From assembly GCF_033118175.1 (NCBI RefSeq), contig NC_083696.1, positions 33,961,001-34,025,000 of the forward strand: a stretch of 64,000 nucleotides of DNA, written 5' to 3'. This document shows positions 34,390-46,084 of the stretch, piece after piece (the stretch's first letter is position 1; each line of letters starts with the position of its first letter). The notes beneath the pieces are model-generated. The model was not told the DNA's origin. It ran no database searches and worked only from the letters and a program-made list of their open reading frames with translations. Origin of the DNA: Dama dama. Lineage: Eukaryota; Chordata; Mammalia; Artiodactyla; Cervidae. Both the position numbers and the translations under genes were made by a program.

Positions 34390-34950
34390 CAGGTGACTGG
34401 TAGTAATGTCACTTGGTGTAGCTGTTTTGGAGAACAATGTGGCATTAACTTCTACAGTTGAAGATGATGGGTAGACTGTGTTCTAGAAATTCTGCCTTAG
34501 AGTAAACCCTGGAGACATCTTCAAGAGGAATGATTCAAGCTCAGTTGTTTGTGACAACAAAGTCAGTAGAAGAAATGAATGAATTATAGCAATACATAAC
34601 AGCATGGATGAATAACAAAAACATAATCTTTAATGAAATAAGCAAGTCACCAAATAGTAATAGTTTGATGCAGTTTATATAAATTCCAAAAAATAGAAAG
34701 TTTAACTGATTACTCAGGGATACATCTGTATGTTGTAAAAGACTATTAGTAAGGAAGAGAGTGACAAACACAAATTCATAATAGTGGATATTCTCAGGAA
34801 TGGGGGGAAAGGATACGATTGGGGAGAGAAATGTGGGGGATGCCAAAATATTGGTAATGTTCACATAATTTGCATATTGGTTTATTTTTCTTTTTACTTG
34901 CCATGTCAATTTATATATTTTGCACATGTAAAATTTTCATAAGTAAAAAA
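34390..34950 (+). mobile_element. Old L1 3' remnant (plus strand)
   Basis: Plus-strand L1ME-type text (CTTGGTGTAGCTGTTTTGGA, AATACATAACAGCATGGATG, AATGGGGGGAAAGGATACGA). No frame. A 128-codon minus frame across it is chance. Confidence 0.5.
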
Positions 34951-35349
34951 GTTGAGTATTTTGTCATGTCATTGAGTGTAGTTGGGGAGAAAGGAATATT
35001 GAGGCCATTAAAAAATATTTTCTTTTTGTCTACCTCCTTCCTCTCCTCCTCACACTCCTTTTTCAGGGAAAACTTTTTTGCAAGTGTTAAAATCATTTTA
35101 AACTGTGTATTAGTGTACCAGAAATTTTTAAAGGTGAAAAATACATCCACACTAATTCATTCAGTCAGTCTTTAACATTTGGTTTCATTTTTGTATAGTA
35201 CTTTTCCAGGAAAACATGCATAGGTATTTTTAAAATAACTAAGAATAAGAAATATAGTTTCTGTAGCCCCTTTTCTAAACTGTAGTTACATTCTGTCAAG
35301 TCAACATTCTGTAATTGTTCATTACTCAGTATTTTTTAAACTATTTTCT

Positions 35350-35357
35350 TAAAAAAA
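35350..35357 (+). mobile_element. Short poly(A)-only insertion
   Basis: About 8-10 A lie between AAACTATTTTCT (35338-35349) and AAACTATTTTCT (35358-35369). The upstream junction TTTTTT/AAA is an ideal L1 endonuclease site. Short enough that slippage is a real alternative. Confidence 0.5.
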
Positions 35358-35375
35358 AAACTATTTTCTGTAAGT

Positions 35376-35704
35376 TTTTTTTAAGGTTTATTGTTTTATT
35401 TATTTTGGCTCTGCTGGGTCTTTGTTACTGCACATATGGGCTTTCTCTAGTTGCAATGAGCAGGGTTTATTTTTGTAACCCGTGATGCTCGGGGTTCTCA
35501 TTGTGGTTTTCTTCTGCAGGGCACAGGCTCTAGGTACTTGGGCTTGGTAGTTGTGACTCCCGGGCCCTAGGGCACAGGCTCAATAGTTGTGGCACACTGG
35601 TTTGGTTGTTCCAAGGCATATGAGATCTTCCCGGACCAGAGATCAAACCCATGTCCCCTGCATTGGCAGGCAGATTCTTAATCACTGGACCAGCAGGGAA
35701 GCCC
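35376..35704 (-). mobile_element. CHR-type SINE
   Basis: Reverse-orientation cetartiodactyl SINE: TTATTTATTTTGGCTCTGCT at the left, GGTTTGGTTGTTCCAAGGCA in the middle, and the tRNA-like head ending ACCAGCAGGGAAGCCCT at the right. Near full length (about 330 bp). Confidence 0.8.
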
Positions 35705-35926
35705 TATTACCCTATTATTGAACATCTAGGTTGTTTAGAATTGGTCACCTGGTATTCATTGAATATATTCATCTATTTACTTTTTTGATGAATTTGTCCT
35801 TTGAATAAATACATTCTTAAAAATAGTAATTGCATCAAAGCATGTAAACACCTGTATTGTTCTTGATATGTATCAACATTGTCTTCTGGCAGCAGGATAT
35901 GAAGTTACTAACTTCTCCACAGCTTC

Positions 35927-35930
<4 letters not shown>

Positions 35931-35962
<32 letters not shown>

Positions 35963-36207
35963 TGCGTGTGCGTGCGTGTGCGCACGTGCTCGAGCACGCA
36001 TGCGTGCTGAGTCACTTCAGTCGTGTCTGACTTTGCTACCCCATGGACTGTAGCCCATCAGGCTCCTCTGTCCATGGGATTCTCCAGGCAAGAATACTGA
36101 GGTGGGTAGCCAATCCCTTCTCCAGGGGATCTCCCCGACCCAGGGGTTGAACCCAGGTCTCCTGCATTGCAGGCGGACTCTACCATCTGAGCCACCAGGG
36201 AAGCCCG
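35931..36207 (-). mobile_element. Bov-tA SINE with TG microsatellite tail
   Basis: Reverse-orientation SINE; its tail is a (TG)n run with CG-containing interruptions at 35931-36003. Exact duplication CAGCTTCACTG at 35920-35930 and 36208-36218 includes the microsatellite inside the insertion, so the repeat grew from the SINE tail. Confidence 0.95.
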
Positions 36208-36839
36208 CAGCTTCACTGGCATTCCCTCTAATGGTCTTTAGGGCTCTGTTTTATCAACTGCCTGTGTAGTGTATTTCACTCTCTTGTTCTATGAATACCT
36301 TAGGCTCACTATGCTGAAACTTGAGGTCATCATTGACTTTCCGAACCAAGCATTCAACTTGACTTCATCATTTCTGTTTGGGGTTTTGTCATTTTATCCA
36401 GATGTTCCGACTGTGAATCTCCCTTTTCACTTTTCTGTTTCTCAAAGTTTGGGAATTTTTAATCTCTGAAATAGTTCTCAGATATATCTTCTCTTCCACT
36501 TTAACATTTCTCTAATTTGGAATCTCATTATCTCTTACTGGTATTATTTCAGTAACCTAATAAGACTTCCTGCCTCCTGACTTCTAATTCTAGATAATTT
36601 ATCTTATACACTGTTAATAGAGTACTTTTTAAAGAGTGAGACTTCCATCCTGCCACACTATGTCCTTAAGGTTCAGTGTCTGTTGAATCATTTACTAAAG
36701 CCCTCAAGCTTTTCAAATGAAGAGTCCCAATCCATTGAACCAGTCCTAAAATAAATTTAGTAGATTGCAACCAGCACTCTCAAAAAAAAGTTATCAGCAT
36801 ATATGACATCTTTTCATATTTTATGAAATTTGTTTCAGT

Positions 36840-36895
36840 GTATATATGTTTATATACATATATACATAAATGCAAATATATATACATATACTGAC
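36840..36895. repeat. TA/CA-rich simple repeat
   Basis: Irregular TATATACATATATACATA-type sequence in the large intron. Confidence 0.7.
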
Positions 36896-36989
36896 ATGTT
36901 TATGTATTGAGTCATGATGCAAAACATTCCTTAATGTGGGTCACTGTCAAATAAGTTTGAAAGCATTGTTCTACAGTGTAGCTTCAGCC

Positions 36990-37270
36990 TAAATAACTTT
37001 AGTCATACTCTTTCCAGTTTTTTCTTCTAGCCAGACCAGAGCACTCCTTGTCACTATGCTGAATCATTCCCAGCTTTGCTCAGGGTTCATTTCACATGTC
37101 ATATCTATCCTGATGCTTTCTCTCATTGCCCTGTTCCAGTCCCAAACATAGAAAACCTGGATATGATCTTTCCTTTTTTCTCTATACCCTGTAGCATTTT
37201 GGTTTTCTTATGGCACATTTCACACAGCACATTTTTATTTGTTGTTTGTAGATGACAAATCCCTTGTGGA
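36990..37270 (+). mobile_element. L2 remnant (probable)
   Basis: Text such as GCTTTCTCTCATTGCCCTGT and 'gtagatgacaaatcccttgtggacat' resembles the L2 3' region. Old and diverged. Confidence 0.45.
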
Positions 37271-37773
37271 CATAGATTTATACACCTTTTTATTTTCATT
37301 TTAGTATAATATACTTAGAAGATAATTTTAAATTTTATTTAATGAAATGTAACACTTAATAAAAAATGAGTGTACCTTATAACAGTAAGGTTTTCTGTTT
37401 TAAAAAGTGCCATTTGTTGTAAAAATACTAGAAATAACTGCTAAGTGAAGAACTTATAATGCAAAAATAAATATTTGAGGGCTTAATATATATTTTCTAG
37501 ATATTATATTAAGTACTTAAATTTATTATTTCATCTAATTCTCACAGTTAACTGTGAAGATAACAGGTATCTTTATGATCCCCAGTTTACAGAAAACAGT
37601 GGGAGAAAAATTGACCCTAATCTCATTCACCTGAAGAAAACTATCATTGATACTTTCTTGTGCTTCCACTTTTCTGTATGGGTTTATACTTTTTCCCCAA
37701 TAATGTAGAAACTTAACATGAACCACTTTTCAGTTACATACAGAGGTGGTGAACATTTCAGATCATTAAGTAA

Positions 37774-37979
37774 TACACTGACCCTTGAACAGTGTAGCTT
37801 TGAACTGCTTGTGTTTATTTACACATTGATTTTTTTTTCTGTTGAGGTTGGTTAAATCTGTGGATGCAGAGGGACCACATATACAGAGGGCCCGATGCTA
37901 AATGACTATATATGTGGACTTCTGATTTCACAGAGGGTTTGCGTCCCTAACCCCAGTGTTGTCCGAGGGTCAGCTGTAA
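37774..37979. mobile_element. Tigger-like DNA transposon remnant
   Basis: Starts CACTGACCCTTGAACAGTGT and ends TTGTCCGAGGGTCAGCTGTA, inverted ends. Same family as 13591-13847, in the other orientation. Confidence 0.6.
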
Positions 37980-38268
37980 TATTTTTAGATGAAATAATTA
38001 TGTTTACAGCTAAATTGTTTTCAGTTACCCACACTGAGAAAAAAAATTTAAATGTACCAGTTTTATGTAATATTGCTTACTACTGAAATTGTACACTTTT
38101 TCATTTTTAATTGGTCGTATGCCTGCCATGTGACTGTGACCATTTTTTCTAGTTTTTCATTTACCTTTTGATTTTCTTTCAGTTTTTTGGAGATTTTTCA
38201 TCAAATTAAATATCAGTCTTTTCCTTTTTGTTTTCTCTCTTTTATATTATGTTTGGAAGGACTTTCTT

Positions 38269-40123
38269 TTTTTAATTAATTAATTTTTTAATTAATTTTA
38301 ATTGTGGCTAATTACAATATTGTAGTGGTTTTTGCCATACATTGACACGAATCACCCATGGATGTACATGCCTCCCCCATCCTGAAGCCCCCTCCTACCT
38401 CCCTCCCATTTTATCCCTCAGGGTTGTCCCAGTGCACCGGCCCTGAGCGCCCTGCATCGAACCTGGACTGGCAATCTATTTTGCATACGGTAATATACAT
38501 GGTTCACTGATACTCTGTCAAATCATCCCACCCTTGCCTTCTCCCACAGAGTCCAAAAGTATGTTCTTTACATCTGTGTCTCTTTTGCTGTCTTGCATAT
38601 AGGATCATCGTTATCATCTTTCTAAATTCCATATATATGTGTTACTATACTGTATTGGCATTTTTCTTTCTGACTTACTTAACTCTGTATATTAGGCTCC
38701 AGTTTCATCCACCTCATTAGAACTGATTCAAATGCATTTTTTTAAATAGCTGAGTAATATTCCATTGTGTATATGTACCACAGCTTTCTTATCCATTCGT
38801 CTGCTGATGGACATCTAGGTTGCTTCCATGTCCTAGCTATTATAAACAGTGCTGTAATGAACACTGGGGTACACGTGTCTCTTTCAGTTCTGGTTTCCTC
38901 GGTGTGTATGCCCAGCAGTGGGATTGCTGGGTCATATGGCAGTTCTATGTCCAGTTTTTTAAGGAATCTCCACACTGTTCTTCATAGTGGCTGTACTAGT
39001 TTGCATTCCCACCATCAGTGTAAGAGTGTTCCCTTTTCTCCACACCCTCTCCGGCAGTTATTGTTTGTAATCTTTTTGATGGCAGCCATTCTGACCAGCG
39101 TGGGATGGTACCTCATTGTGGTTTTGATTTGCATTTCTCTGATAATGAGTGATGTTGAGCATGTTTTCATGTGCCTGTTAGCTATCTGCATGTCTTCTTT
39201 GGAGAAATGTCTGTTCAGTTCTTTGGCCAATTTTTTGATTGGATCATTTATTTTTCTGGAATTGAGCTGCATGAGCTGCTTGTATGTTTTTGAGATTGTC
39301 AGTTGCTTCATTTGCTATTATTTTCTCCCATTCTGAACGCTGTCTATTCACCTTGCTTATAGTTTCCTTTGTTGTGCAAAAGCTTTTGAGTTTAATTAGG
39401 TCCCATTTGTTTAGTTTTGCTTTTCTTTCCATTACTCTGGGAGGTGGGTCATAGAGAATCCATCTGTCATTTATGTCAGAGAGTGTTTTGCCCATGTTTT
39501 CCTCTAGGACTTTTATAGTTTCTGGTCTTACATTTAGATCTTTAATCTGTCTTGAGTTTATTTTTGTGTATGGTGTTGGAAAATGTTCTAGTTTCATTCT
39601 TTCACAAGTGGTTGAACAGTTTTCCCAACACTACTCGTTAAAGAGATTGTCTTTTCCCCATTGTATATTCTTGCCTCCTTTGTCAAAGATAAGGTATCCA
39701 TAGGTGTGTGGATTTATCTGTGGGCTTTCTTATTTCTGGGCTTTGTTCCATTGATCTATATTTCTGTCTTTGTGCCAGTACATACTGTCTTAATGACAGT
39801 AGATTTGTAGTATAGTCTGAAGTCAGGCAGGTTGATTCCTCTGTTTCCATTGTTCTTTCTCAAGATTACTTTGACTATTTGAAGTATTTTGTATTTCCAT
39901 ACCAATTGTGGAATTAGTTGCTATAGTTCTCTGAAAAATACCCTTGGTAGCTTGATAGGGGTTGTATTGACTCTATAGATTGCTTTCGGTAGTATACTCA
40001 TTTTCACTATATTGATTCTTCCGACCATGAACATGGTGTATTTCTCTGTCTATTTGTGTCATCTTTGATTTCTTTCATCAGTGTTTTATAGTTTTCTATA
40101 TACAGGTCTTTTGTTTCTTTCAC
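38269..40123 (-). mobile_element. L1, left part of an L1/BovB composite
   Basis: Reverse-orientation ruminant L1 from a T-rich tail through the 3' UTR into the ORF2 C-terminus. Minus frames at 38742-38975, 39015-39311 and 39244-39597 hold WIRKLWYIYTMEYYSAI, CRRGCGEKGTLLH and KWDLIKLKSFCTTKETISK. Duplication GAAGGACTTTCTT (38256-38268) and GAAGGGCTTTCTT (44008-44020) bounds the composite. Old and more diverged than the copy at 2914. Confidence 0.9.
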
Positions 40124-43100
40124 TTTAGTTCAGTTCAGTCAATAGTCGTGTCCGACTCTTCATGACCCCATGGACCGCAGCATGCCAGGCCTCCCTGTCT
40201 ATCACCAACTCCCAGAGTTTACCCAAACTCATGTCCATTGAGTCAGTGATGCCATCCAACCGTCTCATCCTGTGTCGTCCCTTCTCCTCCTGCCTTCAAT
40301 CTTTCCCAGCATTGGGGTCTTTTCAAACGAATCAGCTCTTTGCATCGGGTGACCAAAGTATTGGAGTTTCAGCATCAACATCAGTCCTTTCAGTGAACAC
40401 TCAGGACTGATCTCCTTTAGGATGGACTGGTTGGATCTCCTTGCAGTCCAAGGGACCTCTCAAGAGTCTTCTCCAACACCACAATTCAAAAGCATCAATT
40501 CTTTGGCGCTCAGCTTTCTTCACAGTCCGACTCTCACATCCAACATGACTACTGGAAAAACCATAGCCTTGACTAGATGGATCTTTGTTCGCAAAGTAAT
40601 GTTTCTACTTTTTAATATGCTGTCTAGGTTGGTCATAACTTTTCTTCCAAGGAGTAAGTGTCTTTTAATTTCATGGCTGCAGTCACCATCTGCAGTGATT
40701 TTGGAGCCCAAAAAAAAAAATAAAGTCTGACACTGTTTCCACTGTTTCCCCATCTATTTGCCATGAAGTGATGGGATTGGATGCCATGATCTTAGTTTTC
40801 TGCATGTTGAGCTTTAAGCCAACTCACTCTCCTCTTTTACTTTCATCAAGAGGCTCTTTAGTTCTTCTTCTCTTTCTGCCATAAGGGTGGTGTCATCTAC
40901 ATATCTGAGGTTATTGATATTTCTCCTGGCAATCTTGATTCCAGCTTGTGCTTCATCCAGCCCAGCATTTCTCATGATCTTCTCTGCATATAAGTTAAAT
41001 AATCAGGGTGACAATATATAGCCTTGATGTACTACTTTTCCTATTTGGACCAGTCTGTTGTTTGATGACCAGTTCTAACTGTTGCTTCTGGACCTGCTTA
41101 TAGATTTCTTAAGAGGCAGATCAGGTGGTCTGGTATTCCCATCTCTTTCAGAATTTTTCACAGTTATATTGTGATCCACACATTCAAAGGTTTTGGCATA
41201 GTCAATAAAGCAGAAGTAGATGTTTTTCTGGAACTCACTTCCTTTCTTGATGATCCAGCAGATATTGCCAATTTGATCTCTGGTTCCTCTGCCTTTTCTA
41301 AATCCAGCTTGAACATGTGGAAGTTCATGGTTTATGTACTGTTGAAACCTGGCTTGGAGAATTTTGAGCATTACTTTGCTAGCGTGTGAGATGAGTGCAA
41401 TTGTGTAGTAGTTTGAACATTCTTTGGCATTGCCTTTCTTTGGGATTGGAATGAAAACGGACCGTTTCCAGTCCTGTGGCCACTGCTGAGTTTTCCAAAT
41501 TTGCTGGCTTATTGAGTGCGGCACTTTCACAGCATCATCTTTTAGGATTTGAAATAGCTCAACTGGAATTCCATCACCTCCACTAGCTTTCTAAGGCCCA
41601 CTTGACTTCGCATTCCAGGATGTCTGGCTCTAGGTAAGTGATCACACCATCGTGGTTATCTGGGTTGTGAAGATCTTTTTTGTATAGTTCTTCTGTGTAT
41701 TCTTGCCACCTCTTCTTAATATCTTCTGCTTCTGTTAGGTCCATACCATTTCTGTCCTTCATTGAGCCCATCTTTGCGTGAAATGTTCCCTTAGTATCTC
41801 TAATTTTCTTGAAGACATCTCTAGTCTTTCCCATTCTATTGTTTTCCTCTGTTTCTTTGCACTGATCACTGAGGAAGGCTTTCTTATCTCTCCTTGCAAC
41901 TCTTTGGAAGTCTGCATTCAAATGGGTATATCTTTCCTTTTTTCCTTTGCTTTTTGCCTCTCTTCTTTTCACAGCTATTTGTAAGACCTCCTCAGACAGC
42001 CATTTTGCTTTTTTGCATTTTTTTTCTTGGGGATGGTCTTGATCCCTGTCTCCTGTACAGTGTCATGAACTTCCGTCCATAGTTCATCAGGCACTCTATC
42101 AGATCTAGACCCTTAAATCTATTTCTCACTTCCATTGTATAATCATAAGGGATTTGATTTAGTTCATACCTGAATGGTCTAGTGGTTTTCCCTACTTTGT
42201 TCAATTTAAGTCTGAATTTGGCAATAAGGAGTTCATGATCTGAGCCATAGTCAGCTCCCATTCTTGTTTTTGCTGACTGTATAGAGCTTCTCCATCTTTG
42301 GCTACAAAGAATCACTCTGATTCAGTTGTGGCCAGCTGGTGATGTACATGTATAAGAGTCTTCTCTTGTGTTGTTGCAAGAGGGTGTTTGTTATGACCAG
42401 TGCATTCTCTTGGCAAAACTCTAGCCTTTGCCCTGCTTCATTCTGTACTCCAAGGTCAAATTGGCCTGTTACTTCAGGTGTTTCTTTTTCACATTCCAGT
42501 CCCCTATAATGAAAAGGGCATCTTTTGGGGGTGTTAGTTCTAAAAGGTCTTGCAGATCTTCATAGAACAGTTCAACTTCAGCTTCTTCAGTATTACTGTT
42601 TGTGGCATAGACTTGGATTACCGTGATATTGTATGGTTTGCCTTGGAAGTGAACAGAGATCATTCTGTCTTTTTTGAGATTGCATCCAACTACTGCCTTT
42701 CAGACTCTTTTGTTGACTATGATGGCTACTCCATTTCTTCTAAGGGGTTCTTGCTGACAGTAGTAGATATAATGGTCATCTGAGTTAAATTCACCCATTC
42801 CAGTCCATTTTAGTTCGCTGATTCCTAAAATGTCAGCGTTCACTCTTGCCATCTCCTGTTTGACCACTTCCAATTTGCCTTGATTCATGGACCTAACATT
42901 CCAGGTTCCTCTGATATTGCTCTTTACAGCATTGGACCTTCTATCACCAGTCACATCCACAACTGGGTGTTGCTTTTGCTTTGGCTCCATCTCTTCATTC
43001 TTTCTGGAGTTATTTCTCCACTGATCTCTAGTAGCATATTGGGCACCTACCGACCTGGGGAGTTCATCTTTCAGTGTCCTATCTTTTTGCCTTTTCGTAC

Positions 43101-43322
43101 TGTTCATGGGGTTCTCAAGGCAAGAATACTGAGGTGGTTTGCCATTCCCTTCTCCAGTGGACCACATTTTGTCAGAACTCTCCACCATGACCTGTCTGTC
43201 TTGGGTGGCCCTACATGGCATGGCTCATAGTTTCATTGAATTAGACAAGGCTGTGGTCCATGTGATTAGATTGATTAGTTTTCTGTGATTGTGGTTTCAG
43301 TCTGTCTGCCCTCTGTTGCCCT
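40124..43322 (-). mobile_element. Full-length BovB inserted in L1
   Basis: A 3.2 kb reverse-orientation BovB, close to the family's full length. The right (5') end opens with a 173-codon minus frame (42700-43221) holding the endonuclease start, GTWNVRSMNQGKLEVVKQEM and ADILGISELKWTGMGEF. Then come 42469-42663 (FIIGDWNVK), 41992-42315, 41583-41972 and 41075-41530 (RT: IPIPKKGNAKECSNYY, QAGFRKGRGTRDQI). The C-terminus lies at 40520-40753. Many stops and frameshifts; not functional. CTTTCAC at 40117-40123 and 43323-43329 is the likely target duplication. Confidence 0.92.
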
Positions 43323-43329
43323 CTTTCAC

Positions 43330-44007
43330 CATCTACTGTCTGGAAACACTGAGAGTTTTACTTCTTCTTTCCAATCTGGATTCCTTTATTTTCTTTTTCT
43401 TCTCTGATTGCTGTGGCTAAAATTTCCAAATCTATGTTGAATAGTAGTGGTGAGAGTCGGCACCCTTGTCTTGTTCTTGACTTTAGGGGAAATGCCCTCA
43501 GTTTTTCACCATTGAGGATAATGTTTGCTGTGGGTTTATCATATATGACTTGTATTATGTTGAGGTATGTTCCTTTTATGCCTACTTTCTGGAGGGGTTT
43601 TATCATAAATGTATGTTGAATTTGTCAAAGGCTTTCTCTGCATCTATCATATGGGTTTTTTCTTTCAATTTGTTAATGTGGTGTACACATTAATTGATTT
43701 GCAAATATTGACAAATCCTTGCATCCCTGGAATAAAGCCCTCTTGGTCATGATGTATGATCTTTTTAATATGTTGTTGGATTCTGTTTGCTAGAATTTTG
43801 TTAAGGATTTTTGCATCTTTGTTCATCAGTGATATTGGCCTGTAGTTTTCTTTTTTTGTGGCATCTTTGTCTGGTTTTGGTATTAGGGTGATGGTGGCCT
43901 CAGAATGAGTTTGGCCGTTTACCTTCCTCTGCAATTTTCTGGAAGAGTTTGAGTAGGATAGGTGTTAGCTCTTCTTTAAATTTTTGGTAGAATTCACCTG
44001 TGAAGCA
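43330..44007 (-). mobile_element. L1, right part of the composite
   Basis: L1 ORF2 resumes (GTTTTACTTCTTCTTTCCAA) at the RT region and ends 5' truncated at 44007. Minus frames at 43358-43606 and 43665-43934 contain GCRLSPLLFNIDLEIL and HHDQEGFIPGMQGFVNI. Compared with the L1 at 2914-10864, about 215 bp equivalent to 4824-5040 is missing at the junction, including the FADD motif. Confidence 0.88.
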
Positions 44008-44053
44008 GAAGGGCTTTCTTATTCAAAGATGATAGCTATTCATATTATATAGA

Positions 44054-44265
44054 AAGTGAAAGTGAAGTCGCTCAGTTGTGTCCAACTCTTTGAGACCCCA
44101 TGGACTGTAGCCTCCCAGGCTCCTCCGTCCATGGGATTTTCCAGGCAAGAATACTGGAATGGGTTGCCCTTTCCTTCTCCAGGAGATAGTCCCGACCCAC
44201 GGATTGAACCCCGGTCTCCTGCATTGTAGGCAGACGCTTTACTGTCTGAGCCACCAGGGAAGTCC
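44054..44265 (-). mobile_element. Bov-tA SINE
   Basis: Reverse-orientation SINE with head ending GCCACCAGGGAAGTCCC. Exact duplication CATATTATATAGA at 44041-44053 and 44266-44278. Confidence 0.97.
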
Positions 44266-44278
44266 CATATTATATAGA

Positions 44279-44538
44279 TTTCATGTTAATACTTAAGGGG
44301 TTTCATTTTTTTAATTAAAATAGTATTTTATGTTATTCAATGATTATATACTTAGTATAAAACAATTTTGATGAAACGAAATTTTTAAACAGTAAAGCGA
44401 AATCTTCCATAATCTCACATTCTAAGAGAGTGTTAAAAATGTTGATGTATACCCTTCTAGGATTTTTTCTTTGCATGTAGTATTATAACTTGGGGATCAT
44501 AGGGCCATATTTTATGGTTCTGTATCATCATTTTTTGG
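44279..44538 (-). mobile_element. Old L1 3' remnant (probable)
   Basis: AT-rich text with TTGATGTATACCCTTCTAGG and the later 45826-46010 continuation, resembling old minus-strand L1. Weak support. Confidence 0.35.
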
Positions 44539-45809
44539 CTTCCCTGGTGGCTCAGCCTTTGACTGTGTTGATCACAATAAACTGTGGAAAATTCTGAAAG
44601 AGATGGGAATACCAGACCACCTGACCTGCCTCTTGAGAAACCTGTACACAGGTCAGGAAGCAACAGTTAGAACTGGACATGGAACAACAGACTGGTTCCA
44701 AATAGGAAAAGGAGTATGTCAAGGCTGTATACTGTCACCCTGCTTATTTAACTTATATGTAGAGAAGATCATGAGAAATGCTGGGCTGGATGAAGCACAA
44801 GCTGGAATCAAGATTGCCGGGAGAAATATCAATAACCTCAGATATGCAAATGACACCACCATTATGGCAGAAAGTGAAGAACTAAAGAGCCTCTTGATGA
44901 AAGTGAAAGAGGAGAGTAAAAGAGTTGACTTAAAGCTCAACATTCAGAAAACTAAGATCATGGCATCTGGTCCCATCACTTCATGGCAAATAGATGGGGA
45001 AACAGTGACTGACTTTATTTTTCTGGGCTCCAAAATCACTGCAGATGGTGATTGCAGCCATGAAATTAAAAGACACTTACTCCTTGGAAGGAAAGTTATG
45101 ACCAACCTAGGTAGCATATTAAAAAGCCAAGACATTACTTTGTCAACAAAGGTCCATCTAGGCAAGGCTATGGTTTTTCCAGTGGTCATGTATGGATGTG
45201 AGAGTTGGACTATAAAGAAAGCTGAGCGCCGAAGAATTGATGCTTTTGAACTGTGGTGTTGGAGAAGACTCTTGAGAGTCCCTTGAACTGTAAGGAGATC
45301 CAACCAGTCCATTCTAAAGGAGATCATTCCTGGGTGTTTATTGGAAGGACTGATGTTGAAGCTGAAAGTCCAGTACTTTGGCCATCTCATGCGAAGAGCT
45401 GACTCATTTGAAAAGACCCTGATGCTGGGAAAGATTGAGGGCAGTAGGAGAAGGGGACAGCAAAGGATGAGATGGTTGGATGGCATCACTGACTTAATGG
45501 ACATGGGTTTGGGTGAACTCTGGGAGCTGGTGATGGACAGGGAGGCCTGGCGTGCTGCAGTTCATGGGGTCGCAAAGAGTCAGACATGACTGAGCAACTG
45601 AACTGAACTGGTGGCTCAGTGATATAGAATCCGCCTGCTATGCAGGAAACATGGGCTCGATCCCTGAGTCAGGAAGATCCCTTGGAGAAGGTAGTGACAA
45701 CACACACCATTATTCTTGCCTAGGAAATCCCATGGACAGAGGTGCCTGGTGGGTACAGTTCATGGATTCACAGAAGAGTCGGACACAACTTTGCAACTAA
45801 ATAACAGAA
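44539..45809 (+). mobile_element. Bov-tA SINE split by a BovB
   Basis: The SINE head (GCTTCCCTGGTGGCTCAG) ends at 44555 and the rest resumes at 45608 (CTGGTGGCTCAGTGATATAG), ending in AAATAACAGAA at 45809. Outer duplication is CATCATTTTTTGG (44526-44538) and CATCATAATTTTTGG (45810-45824). Confidence 0.92.
44556..45607 (+). mobile_element. BovB inserted inside a SINE
   Basis: A 1.05 kb plus-strand, 5'-truncated BovB, with duplication CTGGTGGCTCAG at 44544-44555 and 45608-45619. A 227-codon frame (44603-45286) is open: IGKGVCQGCILSPCLFNLY, then RYANDT where the RT catalytic motif should be YADD (44843-44854), then LWCWRRLLRVP. The C-terminus continues at 45341-45589. The D to N change would disable catalysis even without the truncation. 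Confidence 0.95.
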
Positions 45810-45825
45810 CATCATAATTTTTGGT

Positions 45826-46010
45826 GATTTCCATTCTTATTGTTGGGCATTTAAATTGATGTCCAATTTTTTGTTGTAATCTTCAGTGAACACTTTCATA
45901 GATACTCCCCCCTCACTTATCTATCTAGATGAATTCATAGAAGTAAGATTCTTGGGCCTCGCTTATCTATTTAGATAAATTCCTAGAAATGAGTTTCCTG
46001 GGCCATTATG
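45826..46010 (-). mobile_element. Old L1 remnant with a 46 bp duplication
   Basis: Minus-strand old L1 3' text. Two diverged copies of CTTATCTAT(C/T)TAGAT(G/A)AATTC start at 45916 and 45962, a 46 bp tandem unit. Confidence 0.45.
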
Positions 46011-46084
46011 ATAGTATGTATATTGCTAATTTTGATCCAGATTTTTTTTCCAAAATCATATTATACTATCATCTTTTTCTCTAG

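Noticed and set aside
34541..34927. 128-codon minus-strand open frame
   Set aside because: Lies across old L1-like AT-rich sequence, with no splice signals, similarity or codon pattern suggesting a gene.
44603..45286. 227-codon plus-strand open frame as a gene
   Set aside because: It is BovB reverse transcriptase inside a SINE, 5' truncated and with a YAND catalytic motif.
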